The notes: generated by a model not told the origin, from the letters alone. Positions 6,652 through 16,409 are shown, counted from the stretch's first letter. The stretch: DNA of 64,000 bases from Olsenella uli DSM 7084 (GCF_000143845.1 NC_014363.1:295186-359185), one strand, 5' to 3'. Made by a program: numbers and translations.

Positions 6652-9015
6652 TCACACCAGGTGGAGACGGCGGGCTTCACTGGCAGCCTGGGCGCGCCTG
6701 CTCACGCCGAGCTTGGTGAGGATGTGGCTCACATGGGTCTTCACCGTAGGCAGCTTGATGCCCAGAAGCTCGCCGATCTCAGCGTTGCTCTTGTCCTGGC
6801 AGATGAGACGCAGCACCTGGCCCTCCGTCTTGGTGAGGGGCTCTGCCGGTCCCGAGGGCGACGACATGAAGTTGGGGTAGTGCGACGCCTGGGCGCGGGC
6901 ACCCCTCACAAGACGCGCCAGCTGGTCTTCGTCCACGCCCATCTCCTTGGCGTGCCTTCGGGCCTCAGTGAGCAGCGGCAGCACGGCTGCGCCGTACAGC
7001 GTGATGGTGCGCACGTACCCATAGCGCTTTGCCTGGTCAAGCGCATCGGCAATCCATCGTCTCCAGTCGTCCTTGCCGCTGCGCCATGCGGCAATGGCCG
7101 CGAGCACGTCGTAGTGGATGCAGTCGATGACCCTGTCGCGGGACTTCACGTACTCGCTGAGCGTGGACATGAGCCGAAGCGCCTCGTCGTAGCGCGATTC
7201 CGAGATGTACACCTGGCTTACGGTCTTGTAGATGTAGCGGTTCAGGAAGTCGAGCGGCTTGGAGAAGTCCGGTGCGCTCTCCTCGAGCCACGCATGAGCG
7301 CGCTCGGTCTGCCCCAGGCGCAGCCAGGCGTGGCAGCGCAGCGCATCGAGGTTCGCAACGATCCTTTTGCGCTCGGGAATCTCGCTCTGGGCGAAGTGGC
7401 GCCTGTGGAGGTCGAGAAGCGCCAGCGCCTGACGCGCATCCCCGCAGTACATGAGGTTCCTGCACTGGATGCCAATGGCAGCAAACTCGATGGAGGGGTC
7501 ACCGTTGCGCCTGATCTTGGGGAGGACGGCGTTCACCCGCGCAACGTAGGGGGTAACGTCCTCGCCCTTTTCGAACTTGCTCTCGCAGAGGGCGACCTCG
7601 ATGCAGCCCACGGCGAGCCTCCCCAAGGCGCGCTCGACGAGCTTGCCGATGAGGACGCAGGTCTTCTCGTCTGTGGGGACCCAAGGGCTGAGATCGCGTC
7701 CGCCGTTGATGATGCTGGGCATGGCGCTCGTCATGGAGGGCGTGAGTTCTGGGTCGTCGCTGGCGTTCACCTTCGCGAGGGCCCCCACGGCATCCGTGAG
7801 GCTTATCAGGCGACGATGGGGGAGCGCCAGGTCGAGATAGGCGAGGTTGGCGTTGGCAACATGCCTTTCGTCTCGCGTGCGCTCCGGTGCGCTTGCGTAG
7901 TCCTTAAGCTCGGTGTACCAGCGCTCCGACCCAACGGCGTCCATGAGCATTGAGTCGAGCAAGCTCATGGTGCGCATGAGCCTGGGAGAGGCGCATATCA
8001 TGCCTTCGGGAAGGTCGTGGTAGTAGTGCTCGAGCTCGCAATAGGTTCCGCTGCCGGGGTTAAGCCGTGCGTGCTCGTCTAGGATCGCAAGCATGCGCGC
8101 ACCGTTCTTGGCGCGCGAGCACAGATCGAGCGCGTTTATGTAGTTGCCCTGGGCTACGTAGTAGTCTACGGCACGCTCGACCATGGGCGAGCGTGCGGCA
8201 TCCTCGTAACGGCGCATGAGCTCCCACTGACAGAAGGCGCGCATGCCTGGGTTCACGTTCCAGCCTTGGCTGTCGCGCGTGACAAAGCATGTGGTGTGTT
8301 GGAGCGCGTCGAGGAGCATCTCGCCGTCGGCTTCGCCGAGCACGCTTGTGAGAAGGGACTCGTCAATCCTGTCGAAGAGCGGTATGAGCAGCATGAGCCC
8401 CTGGACCTTTGGGTCGAAGCGTCGGTTGAACTCGGACTCGAAGTAGCGCATGGCCTCGTCGGTGAGGTCCTCCTCCCACGCGTCCTCGCCGTGCAGGATG
8501 TGCGCGAGGGCGAGCGAGACCGCCAGGGGATAACGGGACGTGACGGCGGCGATGCGCTCGACCAGCCGGGGTGTGGGAGCAAGGCCGTTGGCCACCAGGA
8601 GGCGCGCTATGTCCGTGTCGGTGAAGTAGAGGTCATCGTTCGTGACGATGAGCAGGTCACCCTTGGCGAAGAAGGGCGTAAGCCATCCGGGCATGGGCGC
8701 GCGAGAGATGAAGACGAAGCGCGTGTCGCCGCATTGCGCGACCACGGACGCGAGCGCCGCGCCCTGGGAGACGGAGACGGCATCGTGGATGTTGTCCACG
8801 AGGACGGCGTCATGCCCCCGTGCCGTCTCGACGGTGACGGCAACGCCGACGTCGGTCGTCTCGGCGTTGACCTCCAGCACGTCAAGGCCTTGGAGCACGC
8901 GGTGGGCAAACTCGGTCTTGCCAAAGCCGAGGGGGGCGCAGATGAACGCGAGGCGGGTGCAGCTCCATTGCGCCCAGAGGTACTCGTCAAGCTCTAGGGG
9001 AATCTTGTTCAGCAT
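6652..9015 (-). CDS. LuxR-family transcriptional regulator with N-terminal ATPase (MalT/LAL-like)
   Basis: 787 aa. The N-terminal P-loop APLGFGKT (~residues 27-34) begins an NTPase domain. A long helical region with paired-helix character fits the TPR-like sensor of MalT/LAL regulators. The C-terminal ~65 residues are a LuxR HTH (LTKTEGQVLRLI...SNAEIGELLG...TVKTHVSHIL). In this architecture a ligand and ATP promote multimerisation and activation of sigma-70 promoters. The inducer is unknown. Start at 9015 (ATGCTGAAC) with GGTGAG upstream. A degenerate version of the 18-bp motif at 9089-9107 lies ~74 bp before the start, so self-regulation is possible. Confidence 0.9.
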   Translation of the reverse strand: MLNKIPLELDEYLWAQWSCTRLAFICAPLGFGKTEFAHRVLQGLDVLEVNAETTDVGVAVTVETARGHDAVLVDNIHDAVSVSQGAALASVVAQCGDTRFVFISRAPMPGWLTPFFAKGDLLIVTNDDLYFTDTDIARLLVANGLAPTPRLVERIAAVTSRYPLAVSLALAHILHGEDAWEEDLTDEAMRYFESEFNRRFDPKVQGLMLLIPLFDRIDESLLTSVLGEADGEMLLDALQHTTCFVTRDSQGWNVNPGMRAFCQWELMRRYEDAARSPMVERAVDYYVAQGNYINALDLCSRAKNGARMLAILDEHARLNPGSGTYCELEHYYHDLPEGMICASPRLMRTMSLLDSMLMDAVGSERWYTELKDYASAPERTRDERHVANANLAYLDLALPHRRLISLTDAVGALAKVNASDDPELTPSMTSAMPSIINGGRDLSPWVPTDEKTCVLIGKLVERALGRLAVGCIEVALCESKFEKGEDVTPYVARVNAVLPKIRRNGDPSIEFAAIGIQCRNLMYCGDARQALALLDLHRRHFAQSEIPERKRIVANLDALRCHAWLRLGQTERAHAWLEESAPDFSKPLDFLNRYIYKTVSQVYISESRYDEALRLMSTLSEYVKSRDRVIDCIHYDVLAAIAAWRSGKDDWRRWIADALDQAKRYGYVRTITLYGAAVLPLLTEARRHAKEMGVDEDQLARLVRGARAQASHYPNFMSSPSGPAEPLTKTEGQVLRLICQDKSNAEIGELLGIKLPTVKTHVSHILTKLGVSRRAQAASEARRLHLV

Positions 9016-9088
9016 GGGCGCTCACCGTTCCTGGAGGGCATGCGACGCGGTGACCGGCAGTGTTGGTGACGCCATCTGGACCCTCCGA

Positions 9089-9107
9089 ATCTCCCAAGAC
9101 GCATGAG
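9089..9107 (-). promoter_or_regulatory. Degenerate recurrent-motif site before luxR gene
   Basis: Plus strand ATCTCCCAAGACGCATGAG. The right half (CGCATGAG) and the CCCAAG core match the consensus, but the spacer is 2 nt longer and the left arm is poor. I list it because its distance to the start (~74 bp) fits the other sites. Confidence 0.3.
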
Positions 9108-9164
9108 ACGCCCGGCCACGGATAGCTATCATGGTAGTCGTAAAGACGACTGAGCGCAGACGCA

Positions 9165-9212
9165 AAGCGCCCTGTGGGCGCCCCCAAGCGGGGGCACCCG
9201 GAAGGGGCGCTT
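9165..9212 (-). terminator. Branched hairpin terminator
   Basis: Outer stem AAGCGCCC (9165-9172) with GGGCGCTT (9205-9212) encloses an inner GCCCCC/GGGGGC hairpin. On the minus strand it begins at the stop of the 124-aa gene and ends in CTTTG. Confidence 0.6.
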
Positions 9213-9587
9213 CTACAGGTTAAGTGCCTCTAGCTCGGAGGCCGTGGCCTCGACGAGCTTCTCGATCTTCTTGACGTTGCCGCCAAGGACGGAGCCAAAG
9301 GAGAAGAGCCCGCCGGTCACGGTATCGAAGGCGGCATTGACGAGCTGGTCGCCGACGCCCACCATCTGGTTCTTCTGGATCAAGATCTTGTTCTTGCCCT
9401 GAACCATCACCCACACCTGGTTCTGGCGGTCGAGCGGCGGGAACACGATTACGTCCGCAAAGCCGTTCTTCACGAGCTCGGGCTTGCCTGCGGTGAACTT
9501 CTCGTCCTTGATGCGGTCGAACAGCTCCTTCTCGTTCGCGAAGCTCTGGCTGGTCCTAACGGTCTTGAGCTTGAATCCAAATGCCAT
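9213..9587 (-). CDS. Conserved small protein of unknown function
   Basis: 124 aa, soluble and rich in Lys and hydrophobic residues, with no signal peptide. I do not recognise a family. It contains VWVMVQGKNKILIQKNQM and a C-terminal amphipathic helix. It is divergent from the zinc-ribbon and SPFH genes, and both sides of the shared 240-bp gap carry a copy of the recurrent 18-bp motif. This suggests the three genes act together. CAGGAG precedes the start. Confidence 0.7.
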   Translation of the reverse strand: MAFGFKLKTVRTSQSFANEKELFDRIKDEKFTAGKPELVKNGFADVIVFPPLDRQNQVWVMVQGKNKILIQKNQMVGVGDQLVNAAFDTVTGGLFSFGSVLGGNVKKIEKLVEATASELEALNL

Positions 9588-9674
9588 GTTGGGACTCCTG
9601 TTCGTGCGAGATCTTTAGGCGCACACGGTGCCGCCCCGATTGAGCGCAGTGTGCGGGCTTGTTCGGCGAATGTC

Positions 9675-9692
9675 CTCATGCCAAAGTATGAG
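9675..9692 (-). promoter_or_regulatory. Recurrent motif site B1
   Basis: CTCATGCCAAAGTATGAG is an inverted repeat (arms CTCATGC/GTATGAG) 88 bp before the 124-aa gene start. Confidence 0.6.
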
Positions 9693-9731
9693 CCTCCTTT
9701 TGCCGTGGGTGTCTATCCGCTGGCAGGCGGT

Positions 9732-9749
9732 CTCATACCTTGGAATGAG
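9732..9749 (+). promoter_or_regulatory. Recurrent motif site B2
   Basis: CTCATACCTTGGAATGAG is an inverted repeat (arms CTCATAC/GAATGAG) 77 bp before the zinc-ribbon gene start. Confidence 0.6.
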
Positions 9750-9825
9750 GTTGCCATTGCGGGGTCTTCCTAGAATCTGCGCAACGTACCAAACAGCCCC
9801 GTTCCAGCGCGTGAAAGGATGTCCC

Positions 9826-10398
9826 ATGGAAGCGATCTCGATGAGGTGCCCCAACTGCATGGGCGACGTCATCCCCTTTGACAACGGCGCCTTTGGCCGC
9901 TGCGCCAGCTGCGACAGCGTCTTCAGGCTCAGGGATGGCGAGACTGCGGGCGCCGCCACGGCTGACTTCGAGGACGGCGCTGACGACACTGACGACGCCT
10001 TCGACTTCGAGTCCTTCTTCCAGAACGCCTACGACGAGTACGTAGACGACGAGTCCGACCTCTCCGACGCCTACTTTGGCGACCGTCTGGACAGCAACCG
10101 CTCCAAGATCGACGCCGCAGTGAGGCGCTTTGACATCGATGACGACGATGCCGAGGAGGTCTACTGCGTGGTCGACACGACGATCTTTGGCAGCTGCAAG
10201 GTGGGCTTCGCCGTTACCGTATCTGGCCTCTACATGGTTGACGAGGACGGCGATTCCGCCTTCCTCGACTGGGACGACTTCGATGACTGCCGCATCGAGC
10301 GCGACGGCGGCAAGCTCATCATTGGTGGACACCCCTTCATCATGTCCACCGACGAGGCCAGGATCGTCGCCCGCGTGATGCGCGACCTCCAGGATTAG
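9826..10398 (+). CDS. Zinc-ribbon protein with acidic linker
   Basis: 190 aa. Two CxxC pairs (CPNC at ~8-11 and CASC at ~27-30) form an N-terminal zinc ribbon. A very acidic Asp/Glu-rich stretch (~45-90) follows, then a C-terminal beta-rich domain (VVDTTIFGSCKVGFAVT) that looks like a small PH-like or sandwich fold. The start at 9826 has GAAAGGA upstream. It sits 32 bp before the SPFH gene and is probably co-transcribed with it. Function unknown. The pairing suggests an adaptor for the SPFH protein. Confidence 0.75.
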   Translation: MEAISMRCPNCMGDVIPFDNGAFGRCASCDSVFRLRDGETAGAATADFEDGADDTDDAFDFESFFQNAYDEYVDDESDLSDAYFGDRLDSNRSKIDAAVRRFDIDDDDAEEVYCVVDTTIFGSCKVGFAVTVSGLYMVDEDGDSAFLDWDDFDDCRIERDGGKLIIGGHPFIMSTDEARIVARVMRDLQD

Positions 10399-10430
10399 CA
10401 CGGACGCCGGCAGGAAGGGAGAGGTATCAC

Positions 10431-11867
10431 ATGGCACTCATCAAGGCGGCACTTGGGGCCCTCACCGGCAACCTCGCCGACCAGTGGAAAGAGATGATCT
10501 ACTGCGAGGCCCTTGACGCCGATGTCCTGTGCGTCAGGGGCCAGAAGCGTACGGGTGCACGCAGCACCAACACCAAGGGCGACGACAGCATCATCTCCAA
10601 CGGATCGATCGTGGTCGTGAACTCCGGCCAGTGCATGGTCATCGTCGAGCAGGGCAAGGTCGTGGACTTCTGCGCCGAGCCGGGCGAGTACACCTACGAC
10701 TCAAAGGCGGCGCCCTCCGTCTTCACGGGAGGCCTTGGCGCAGGGCTTCTCGACACGTTCAAAAACATTGGCAGGCGCTTCACGTTTGGCGGAGACACCG
10801 GACTTGACCAGCGCGTCTATTACTTCAACACCAAAGAGGTCATGGGCAATCGCTATGGCACCCCCACGCCCGTGCCCTTCCGCGTGGTCGACAACAACAT
10901 AGGCCTCGACATGGACGTCTCCGTGCGCTGCAACGGCGAGTTCTCCTTCAAGGTCGCAGATCCCCTGCTCTTCTACAAGAACGTCTGCGGCAACGTGGAG
11001 GAGCCCTTCACGCGCAACATGATTGCCCCCCAGCTCCGAAGCGAGCTTCTCACGGCCCTACAGCCAGCCTTCGCGCGCATCTCCGCGATGGGCGTGCGCT
11101 ATTCTGCCATCCCGGCGCACACCGAGGAGGTCTCGGCCGCGCTCTCGGACATCCTCTCCAAGAAGTGGCGCGAGGTCCGCGGCATCCAGATCGTGGCCTT
11201 TGGCGTGAACGCCATGGCAGCAGACCCGGAAGACGAGAAGGCCATCAAGGAGCTCCAGCGCACGGCGGTCATGCGAGACCCCCGCATGGCGGCGGCGAAC
11301 CTCGCCTCTGCGCAGGGCGACGCCATGCGCGCTGCCGCCGGAAACGCTGCCGGTGCCTTCGTGGGCCTTGCCGGCATGAACATGGCCCAGATGGCAGGCG
11401 GCGTGAACGCCCAGGACCTCTTCCAGATGGGCGGACAGGGCGGATACCCCGATGGGCGTCCGGGCGGCCACCCGCAGGGCGGTTGGGGCACGCTGGGTGG
11501 AGGCTGCCCTGGAGCCCCCGACGGCTATCCCGGCGCATCGCAGCCCGGCGCGGAGCCGGCTGGTGCCGCAGCGCTTGAGGCGGACTCCGCCATGGCGCAC
11601 GCGGCCGCTGTCCCAACGGCCGATGCCTCCGTCCCGCCGACCGAGCCTGCGCCAGAGCCTCCAGAGGCAGCTGCCGGCGGCACCTGGGCCTGCCCTACCT
11701 GCGGGACAGCCAACCGGGGCAAGTTCTGCCCCGAGTGCGGCACGCCCAAGCCCAAGCCCCGCTATCGCTGCGACAAGTGCGGCTGGGTGCCCGAGGACCA
11801 GACGCGTCCACCCAAGTTCTGCCCCGAGTGCGGCGACCGCTTTGACGAGGGCGACGTCGAGCGGTAG
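10431..11867 (+). CDS. SPFH-domain protein with C-terminal double zinc ribbon (YdjI / virion-core-like)
   Basis: 478 aa. Residues ~1-290 form an SPFH/virion core-like domain of the type seen in Bacillus YdjI, with SNGSIVVVNSGQCMVIV near the N-terminus and Ala-rich helices after it. A Gly/Pro-rich linker follows (~310-420). Two zinc ribbons (CPTC/CPEC and CDKC/CPEC) occupy the last ~60 residues. Such proteins typically oligomerise at membranes. A clear GGGAGAGG site precedes the ATG. The neighbouring zinc-ribbon protein and the divergent 124-aa gene are likely partners. Confidence 0.85.
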   Translation: MALIKAALGALTGNLADQWKEMIYCEALDADVLCVRGQKRTGARSTNTKGDDSIISNGSIVVVNSGQCMVIVEQGKVVDFCAEPGEYTYDSKAAPSVFTGGLGAGLLDTFKNIGRRFTFGGDTGLDQRVYYFNTKEVMGNRYGTPTPVPFRVVDNNIGLDMDVSVRCNGEFSFKVADPLLFYKNVCGNVEEPFTRNMIAPQLRSELLTALQPAFARISAMGVRYSAIPAHTEEVSAALSDILSKKWREVRGIQIVAFGVNAMAADPEDEKAIKELQRTAVMRDPRMAAANLASAQGDAMRAAAGNAAGAFVGLAGMNMAQMAGGVNAQDLFQMGGQGGYPDGRPGGHPQGGWGTLGGGCPGAPDGYPGASQPGAEPAGAAALEADSAMAHAAAVPTADASVPPTEPAPEPPEAAAGGTWACPTCGTANRGKFCPECGTPKPKPRYRCDKCGWVPEDQTRPPKFCPECGDRFDEGDVER

Positions 11868-11945
11868 TGCCCGGGTTCTTCTCGGCCCATGCGGGTCGTG
11901 GGGGGCGCCCTTGCCTGGCGTGCGTCTTGTCACGGCAGGATACCG

Positions 11946-11963
11946 CTCATACTTCGGGATGAC
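11946..11963 (+). promoter_or_regulatory. Recurrent motif site C
   Basis: CTCATACTTCGGGATGAC, 77 bp before the large surface-protein start. Confidence 0.55.
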
Positions 11964-12039
11964 GCCAGTGGGGGTGGGCCGGGAGAGAATCGCCAAGGAG
12001 AGGAACTCTTTCGTCGGAACCCCTTGGATTGGAGCGGTC

Positions 12040-15000
12040 ATGAAAGGTCATACGCCTGGGCCGCGCTGGCGAGCGACCCTCGTTGGTGCGGCACTCGCAC
12101 TTGCGCTGGCGGCTATCCCCGGCACCGCCTGGGCAGTCACCACGTACTCTCCGGACAACCAGCTCACGAAGGAGGACTACGCGGCCCTGGGCCTCGCGAT
12201 AGACGACTCGGTGCCCGACAACGCGGTTGGCATGGCTCCCTACGATGCGTCGTCTGAGGGCGCAACCACCACGCTCTTCTCCCATAGCGGCGTCTACGTG
12301 GCGGCCAACGGGGCAAACGCCAACAACTACACGCTGCGCAGCAAGCTCAACACCATGAGACAGTTCTACACCAAGGAAGTGAAGCCCGTATCGCCCTTCT
12401 CGCCCAAGGTCGTGCCGGCAGATCCCAAGACCTTTACGAACGTGTACGACAAATACGGAGGCATGCACGGTGCATACCCCTTCTATAAGCTCTCCAACAA
12501 GAAGCCGGACACCTACTACGGCGGCATTAAGACGTCCCCGCTGAGCGACAACACGAACGACGTCCTCAAGGATGCCACCAACAATGGCTTTGACGGCATC
12601 TATGCCACCAGCGTCGCATACGACCAGGGAAGCGGTTACAAGGACCACATCGCTGAGCTGCGCGTCTATGGGGACAATGCTTCGATGACGACGGAAGGGG
12701 GCGTCAAGATAGCGGGCGGCTTTGCCGTCAAGCTCTACGAGCTCGACGCCTCGGGCAGGCGCAGTGAGGTGGCAAGCCTCTCCCCCTCCATCGACTCGGC
12801 GGCCATAGACGAGGTCGTCGCCAAGTTCCCCCGCCTCAAGGACGCCTATCGCTCGTTCACCTACCTCGACAACGGCTATCTGCAGGAGAACGATGCGATG
12901 TTCGAGGTCCAGGCGGGAGATGTCGACAACGATGGGGTGGACGAGATCTTCGCCTATGTTGGCATTCATCACGATGTCGACGGCGTGCGGCAGGCCTGCA
13001 TAGACATGTGGGACCTTCAGGGCGGCGAGTGGGTCCATAGCGAGGTGTGGGTGGACTGCGGCCAGGCGTCCCACTACGTCACCCCGTCAGGTGCCGGCCA
13101 TGGAGACTGCAGCTGGCATGCCCCTGTAGTGACGATGGTCACAGGCAACTTGGACCGTGCGGGCGGAGACGAGCTTGCCGTCACCACCTCCGCGCCGTCG
13201 AACCACCAGAAGCCGAGCGACGTGGCGCGCTGCCACATCTACACCTGGGATTCCGAGAACGGCACGCTCACAGGAGTACCCGCCCTGGACGAGGAGGTGG
13301 GTGTCCCCTACATCCCCCTCTCCACGCCAGATGGCAGCGCCGCCATGGTCTCTGCGGGCTGTGCCTTTGGGACCTTTGCGACGGGCAATGGCACGACCGC
13401 CGACGCCTTCGTGATTGCGGGCTGGGACTGCGACGGCGCCTCGACGGGAAGCTACCACAACTTCAGCTATGCGTTCGTGTACTTCGACCAGCCTTCCGGC
13501 AGGTACGTGGTCAGGGGCTACGATGCGGACAGCAGGCGTCGCGCCCTTGGCCGGGACGCAAAGCGCATCATGGACTCCGCCATGGAGCATCTTGGCGATG
13601 ATGAGCGCTACTTCCCCACGCTGGCTCCCTTTGCCGTTGCCTGCGCCCGCCTGCAGGGCCTTGACCAGATCTCCAGCGGGGGCATCGAGAACGACGCCGT
13701 GCTTCTGGGCGGGGACGTGTACGACTTCATGCTCTTCTCTCCCTCTGCCGCCTCCACCGAGCCCATTGGCAGCATGAGCCTCACGTCCGCCCAAGCAAAC
13801 CAGAGGGGACACAAAAAGGGCAAGGACCAGGTCTGGATCGGAGACGTGCGCGTGGGTGCCGTCACGGGCGACAGCAACTACAAGGAGAGCTTCCTTGCGG
13901 TCACCGGTGTGCGCAGGGACGACGACCCAGGTGACGACGACGACTACTACTGGATGGACATCTCGCACTTCACGGCGCAGTTCTCCAAGAGCAAGTTCAC
14001 GGGATACCAGACCGGCGAGGAGGGCGTCATCTGCGAGGGCGTCCGCGTGAACGACACCTACGGCACCTGGGTGAGCCTGTGCCTTCCCAACGTTGACCAC
14101 AAGGGTGTACAGGTGCGCTTCAAGGCCATGGACAAGTTCTATACGGCTCCGCAGCTCCTTGCCGTAATCGAGGACTCCCCCTACTTCCAGGACCTCCAGG
14201 ACGCCTACGGCTACCTCAACTACGGGGGAACCAACTTTGGCCAGGACAGCAGCAGCACCACTGGCACGGGCGTATCGGTGGAGGGTGCCGCGGGCGGCTT
14301 CATGGAGGGCACGGCCAACTTCCTCTTCGCAGCGAAGATGCGCGGCGAGCTGCAGGCCACGGTCAGCTACGACCACGAGAGCGCGAGCACGCTCTCATAC
14401 GGCGCCACCTTCGAGGCGCACGCCGGCGAGGGCAACAAGGCAGTGGTCTACACCGTCCCCTTGATCTACTACCACTACGAGTACAGAGACCCGTCGGTGG
14501 ACGACGACTGGCACGATACGGTGTCGTCCGTGTACCTGAAGCCCACGATCGCCATGGTGGGCGAGGAGATCTGGGATGCATCCTGCAAGAAGCTCGGCAT
14601 GCCGAGACTGACAAGAACGCAGACCGAGAAGGGAATCCTGGGCAACGTCACGGGAGACCCCTCAAGCTATACCCTCGACGCGCTCACGGTGCTGCCTGGC
14701 AGCACGACAGCGTTTAGCAGCAACACGACGACAACCGTCACGAACAGCTCGGGCAGCACCGTCTCGCAGAAGATCTCGGTCGAGGAGGAGAAAAGCTCGT
14801 CGATCGGTGGTGGCGTTGCTCTGGCGTACGAGAGCGGCTGGGGCGTGGGCTTCCTGGGTAACGAGGGCCTTGCGGGCGTGTGCTTCGACGCCTCGGCGGG
14901 AGGGTCGCACATAACGTCCAATGCCACGGGCTTCGATTTCGAGGGCCTCGTGGACAACGTTCCCGAAAAGGCGGAGGGGCGTTCCTTCGATTGGCAGCTC

Positions 15001-16227
15001 CGGGTATGCAAGAGCGACGAGAAGATGCCGGATGACGGGACGAAGCCCTCGGACAACCAGTACTGGATCGTGGGCTATGCGGTGAGCAACGTGACCACGG
15101 ACGGGGTGGGTGCCGTAAGCGGGCTTGCCGTGACGGGCACCACCGACCACTCCGTGACGCTCTCCTGGAACCCCACGCTCAAGGATGACAGCCCATACCA
15201 GTATGGAGTCGTCATGGTCGCCCAGGACGGCACGGGCGGCACCATGCACCTCGTGGACCAGGGAGCCACAAGCTATACGTGGGAAGGCCTTGTCGCCAAC
15301 ACGACGTACCAGTTCTACGTCGTGCCCGCCTCGGGCACCGATGAGCAAAGCGCGACGGAGGAGGGCGTGAAGTCGCCCACCGTAAGCGCCAAGGTGCTTC
15401 CGTCCGGGCATACCTTCGAGCTTGACGGCGCGAACGTCGTTGGCGCGGCGGACGCATCCTCGCGCAAGGCCACCGTTGCCGTAGGCGGGGAGCTCAAGCT
15501 TCAGGAAACGGCCCTCTACCAGCAGCCCAGTACCGACCCCAACAACACGGACGGATATGAATCGGTTGAGCCCACCTTCCATTGGTATCGCCTGAGCCCC
15601 TACAACAACACCGGCAAGGACGGTCAGGAATGGACCTTCGTGGGCAAGGGGCTAGACGTCACCTACAGGAGGGATAGGGAGACTGCCTTGTCCGAAGACA
15701 GCTTCGAGGAAGGCCCGACGCTCGCGCCGGCAGGCACGTCCTACACCTCCACGCTCACCATCCCCTCCGTTTCGGCAGAGGATGATGGCTCGATGTGGCG
15801 CTGCGACGTCTACGTGTCCGACGTGGTGGTCTACTCGCAGGTGGTCACCTTGGACGTCACGCACACGATCGTGAACTCCACGAGCAGCAGCTTCGAGGAA
15901 AAGGGCTCCGCGAGAATCCTCCCGGGACTGCTCTCCATCTTCAGGAGAGCCAACCACTCGGAGATCGTCACCATACCTGATGCCAAGCCGGATCCCGATG
16001 ACGCAGGAGGCGAGGGGCAGGACGCCTCGCAGGACGACGCAAAGCAAGAGAGGGATGGAACGGGAGGTGGCAGCGAATCCGCTTCGAGGCAGCCTTCTGC
16101 TGGGGCGTCTGGCACGCCCAACACGGGCGACGCTATGCCGAGCCCAACCTCCCTCGCCCTCCTTGGCGCAGCCGGTGTGACGTCCCTTTTGTGCGCTCTG
16201 CTCCTCACAAGGCGCCGAAGCGGGTGA
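12040..16227 (+). CDS. Large secreted, probably cell-wall-anchored multidomain protein
   Basis: 1395 aa. A signal peptide (residues ~1-31, ending GTAWA) is followed by ~1000 residues without a firm family match. Asp-rich repeats such as AGDVDNDGVDEIFAY and TGNLDRAGGDELAV resemble FG-GAP/beta-propeller calcium loops. A Thr/Ser-rich segment precedes GGGVALAYESGWGVG (~925-940). A fibronectin type III domain spans ~1024-1120 and an Ig-like domain ~1124-1277. A disordered acidic linker, TPNTGD, a hydrophobic segment and RRRSG end the protein. This tail looks like a sorting signal with a Thr in place of Leu. The start at 12040 has GGAG 5 nt upstream. A terminator follows. Likely an adhesin or extracellular binding protein. 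No catalytic residues recognised. Confidence 0.8.
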   Translation: MKGHTPGPRWRATLVGAALALALAAIPGTAWAVTTYSPDNQLTKEDYAALGLAIDDSVPDNAVGMAPYDASSEGATTTLFSHSGVYVAANGANANNYTLRSKLNTMRQFYTKEVKPVSPFSPKVVPADPKTFTNVYDKYGGMHGAYPFYKLSNKKPDTYYGGIKTSPLSDNTNDVLKDATNNGFDGIYATSVAYDQGSGYKDHIAELRVYGDNASMTTEGGVKIAGGFAVKLYELDASGRRSEVASLSPSIDSAAIDEVVAKFPRLKDAYRSFTYLDNGYLQENDAMFEVQAGDVDNDGVDEIFAYVGIHHDVDGVRQACIDMWDLQGGEWVHSEVWVDCGQASHYVTPSGAGHGDCSWHAPVVTMVTGNLDRAGGDELAVTTSAPSNHQKPSDVARCHIYTWDSENGTLTGVPALDEEVGVPYIPLSTPDGSAAMVSAGCAFGTFATGNGTTADAFVIAGWDCDGASTGSYHNFSYAFVYFDQPSGRYVVRGYDADSRRRALGRDAKRIMDSAMEHLGDDERYFPTLAPFAVACARLQGLDQISSGGIENDAVLLGGDVYDFMLFSPSAASTEPIGSMSLTSAQANQRGHKKGKDQVWIGDVRVGAVTGDSNYKESFLAVTGVRRDDDPGDDDDYYWMDISHFTAQFSKSKFTGYQTGEEGVICEGVRVNDTYGTWVSLCLPNVDHKGVQVRFKAMDKFYTAPQLLAVIEDSPYFQDLQDAYGYLNYGGTNFGQDSSSTTGTGVSVEGAAGGFMEGTANFLFAAKMRGELQATVSYDHESASTLSYGATFEAHAGEGNKAVVYTVPLIYYHYEYRDPSVDDDWHDTVSSVYLKPTIAMVGEEIWDASCKKLGMPRLTRTQTEKGILGNVTGDPSSYTLDALTVLPGSTTAFSSNTTTTVTNSSGSTVSQKISVEEEKSSSIGGGVALAYESGWGVGFLGNEGLAGVCFDASAGGSHITSNATGFDFEGLVDNVPEKAEGRSFDWQLRVCKSDEKMPDDGTKPSDNQYWIVGYAVSNVTTDGVGAVSGLAVTGTTDHSVTLSWNPTLKDDSPYQYGVVMVAQDGTGGTMHLVDQGATSYTWEGLVANTTYQFYVVPASGTDEQSATEEGVKSPTVSAKVLPSGHTFELDGANVVGAADASSRKATVAVGGELKLQETALYQQPSTDPNNTDGYESVEPTFHWYRLSPYNNTGKDGQEWTFVGKGLDVTYRRDRETALSEDSFEEGPTLAPAGTSYTSTLTIPSVSAEDDGSMWRCDVYVSDVVVYSQVVTLDVTHTIVNSTSSSFEEKGSARILPGLLSIFRRANHSEIVTIPDAKPDPDDAGGEGQDASQDDAKQERDGTGGGSESASRQPSAGASGTPNTGDAMPSPTSLALLGAAGVTSLLCALLLTRRRSG

Positions 16228-16245
16228 CGGCCTTCTCCGCCACTC

Positions 16246-16276
16246 ATGCGGCCCCTGGCTTTCGCTGGGGCCGCAT
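16246..16276 (+). terminator. Hairpin terminator after large surface protein
   Basis: A 10-bp perfect stem ATGCGGCCCC/GGGGCCGCAT with an 11-nt loop, followed by CCGTTT. Confidence 0.65.
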
Positions 16277-16305
16277 CCGTTTGCGGAGCCTCGCGTTTGC
16301 AGCGA

Positions 16306-16323
16306 CTCATACTTCGGCATGAC
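16306..16323 (+). promoter_or_regulatory. Recurrent motif site D
   Basis: CTCATACTTCGGCATGAC, 87 bp before the small membrane-protein start. It differs from site C at one base. Confidence 0.55.
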
Positions 16324-16409
16324 GCAGCGAGCGGTGCCGCCCCTTAGCATGTCATGCCAGATGGGGGCTCGACGCCTTGAGCCCGGGGACACAGACCAAG
16401 GGAGCTTCA

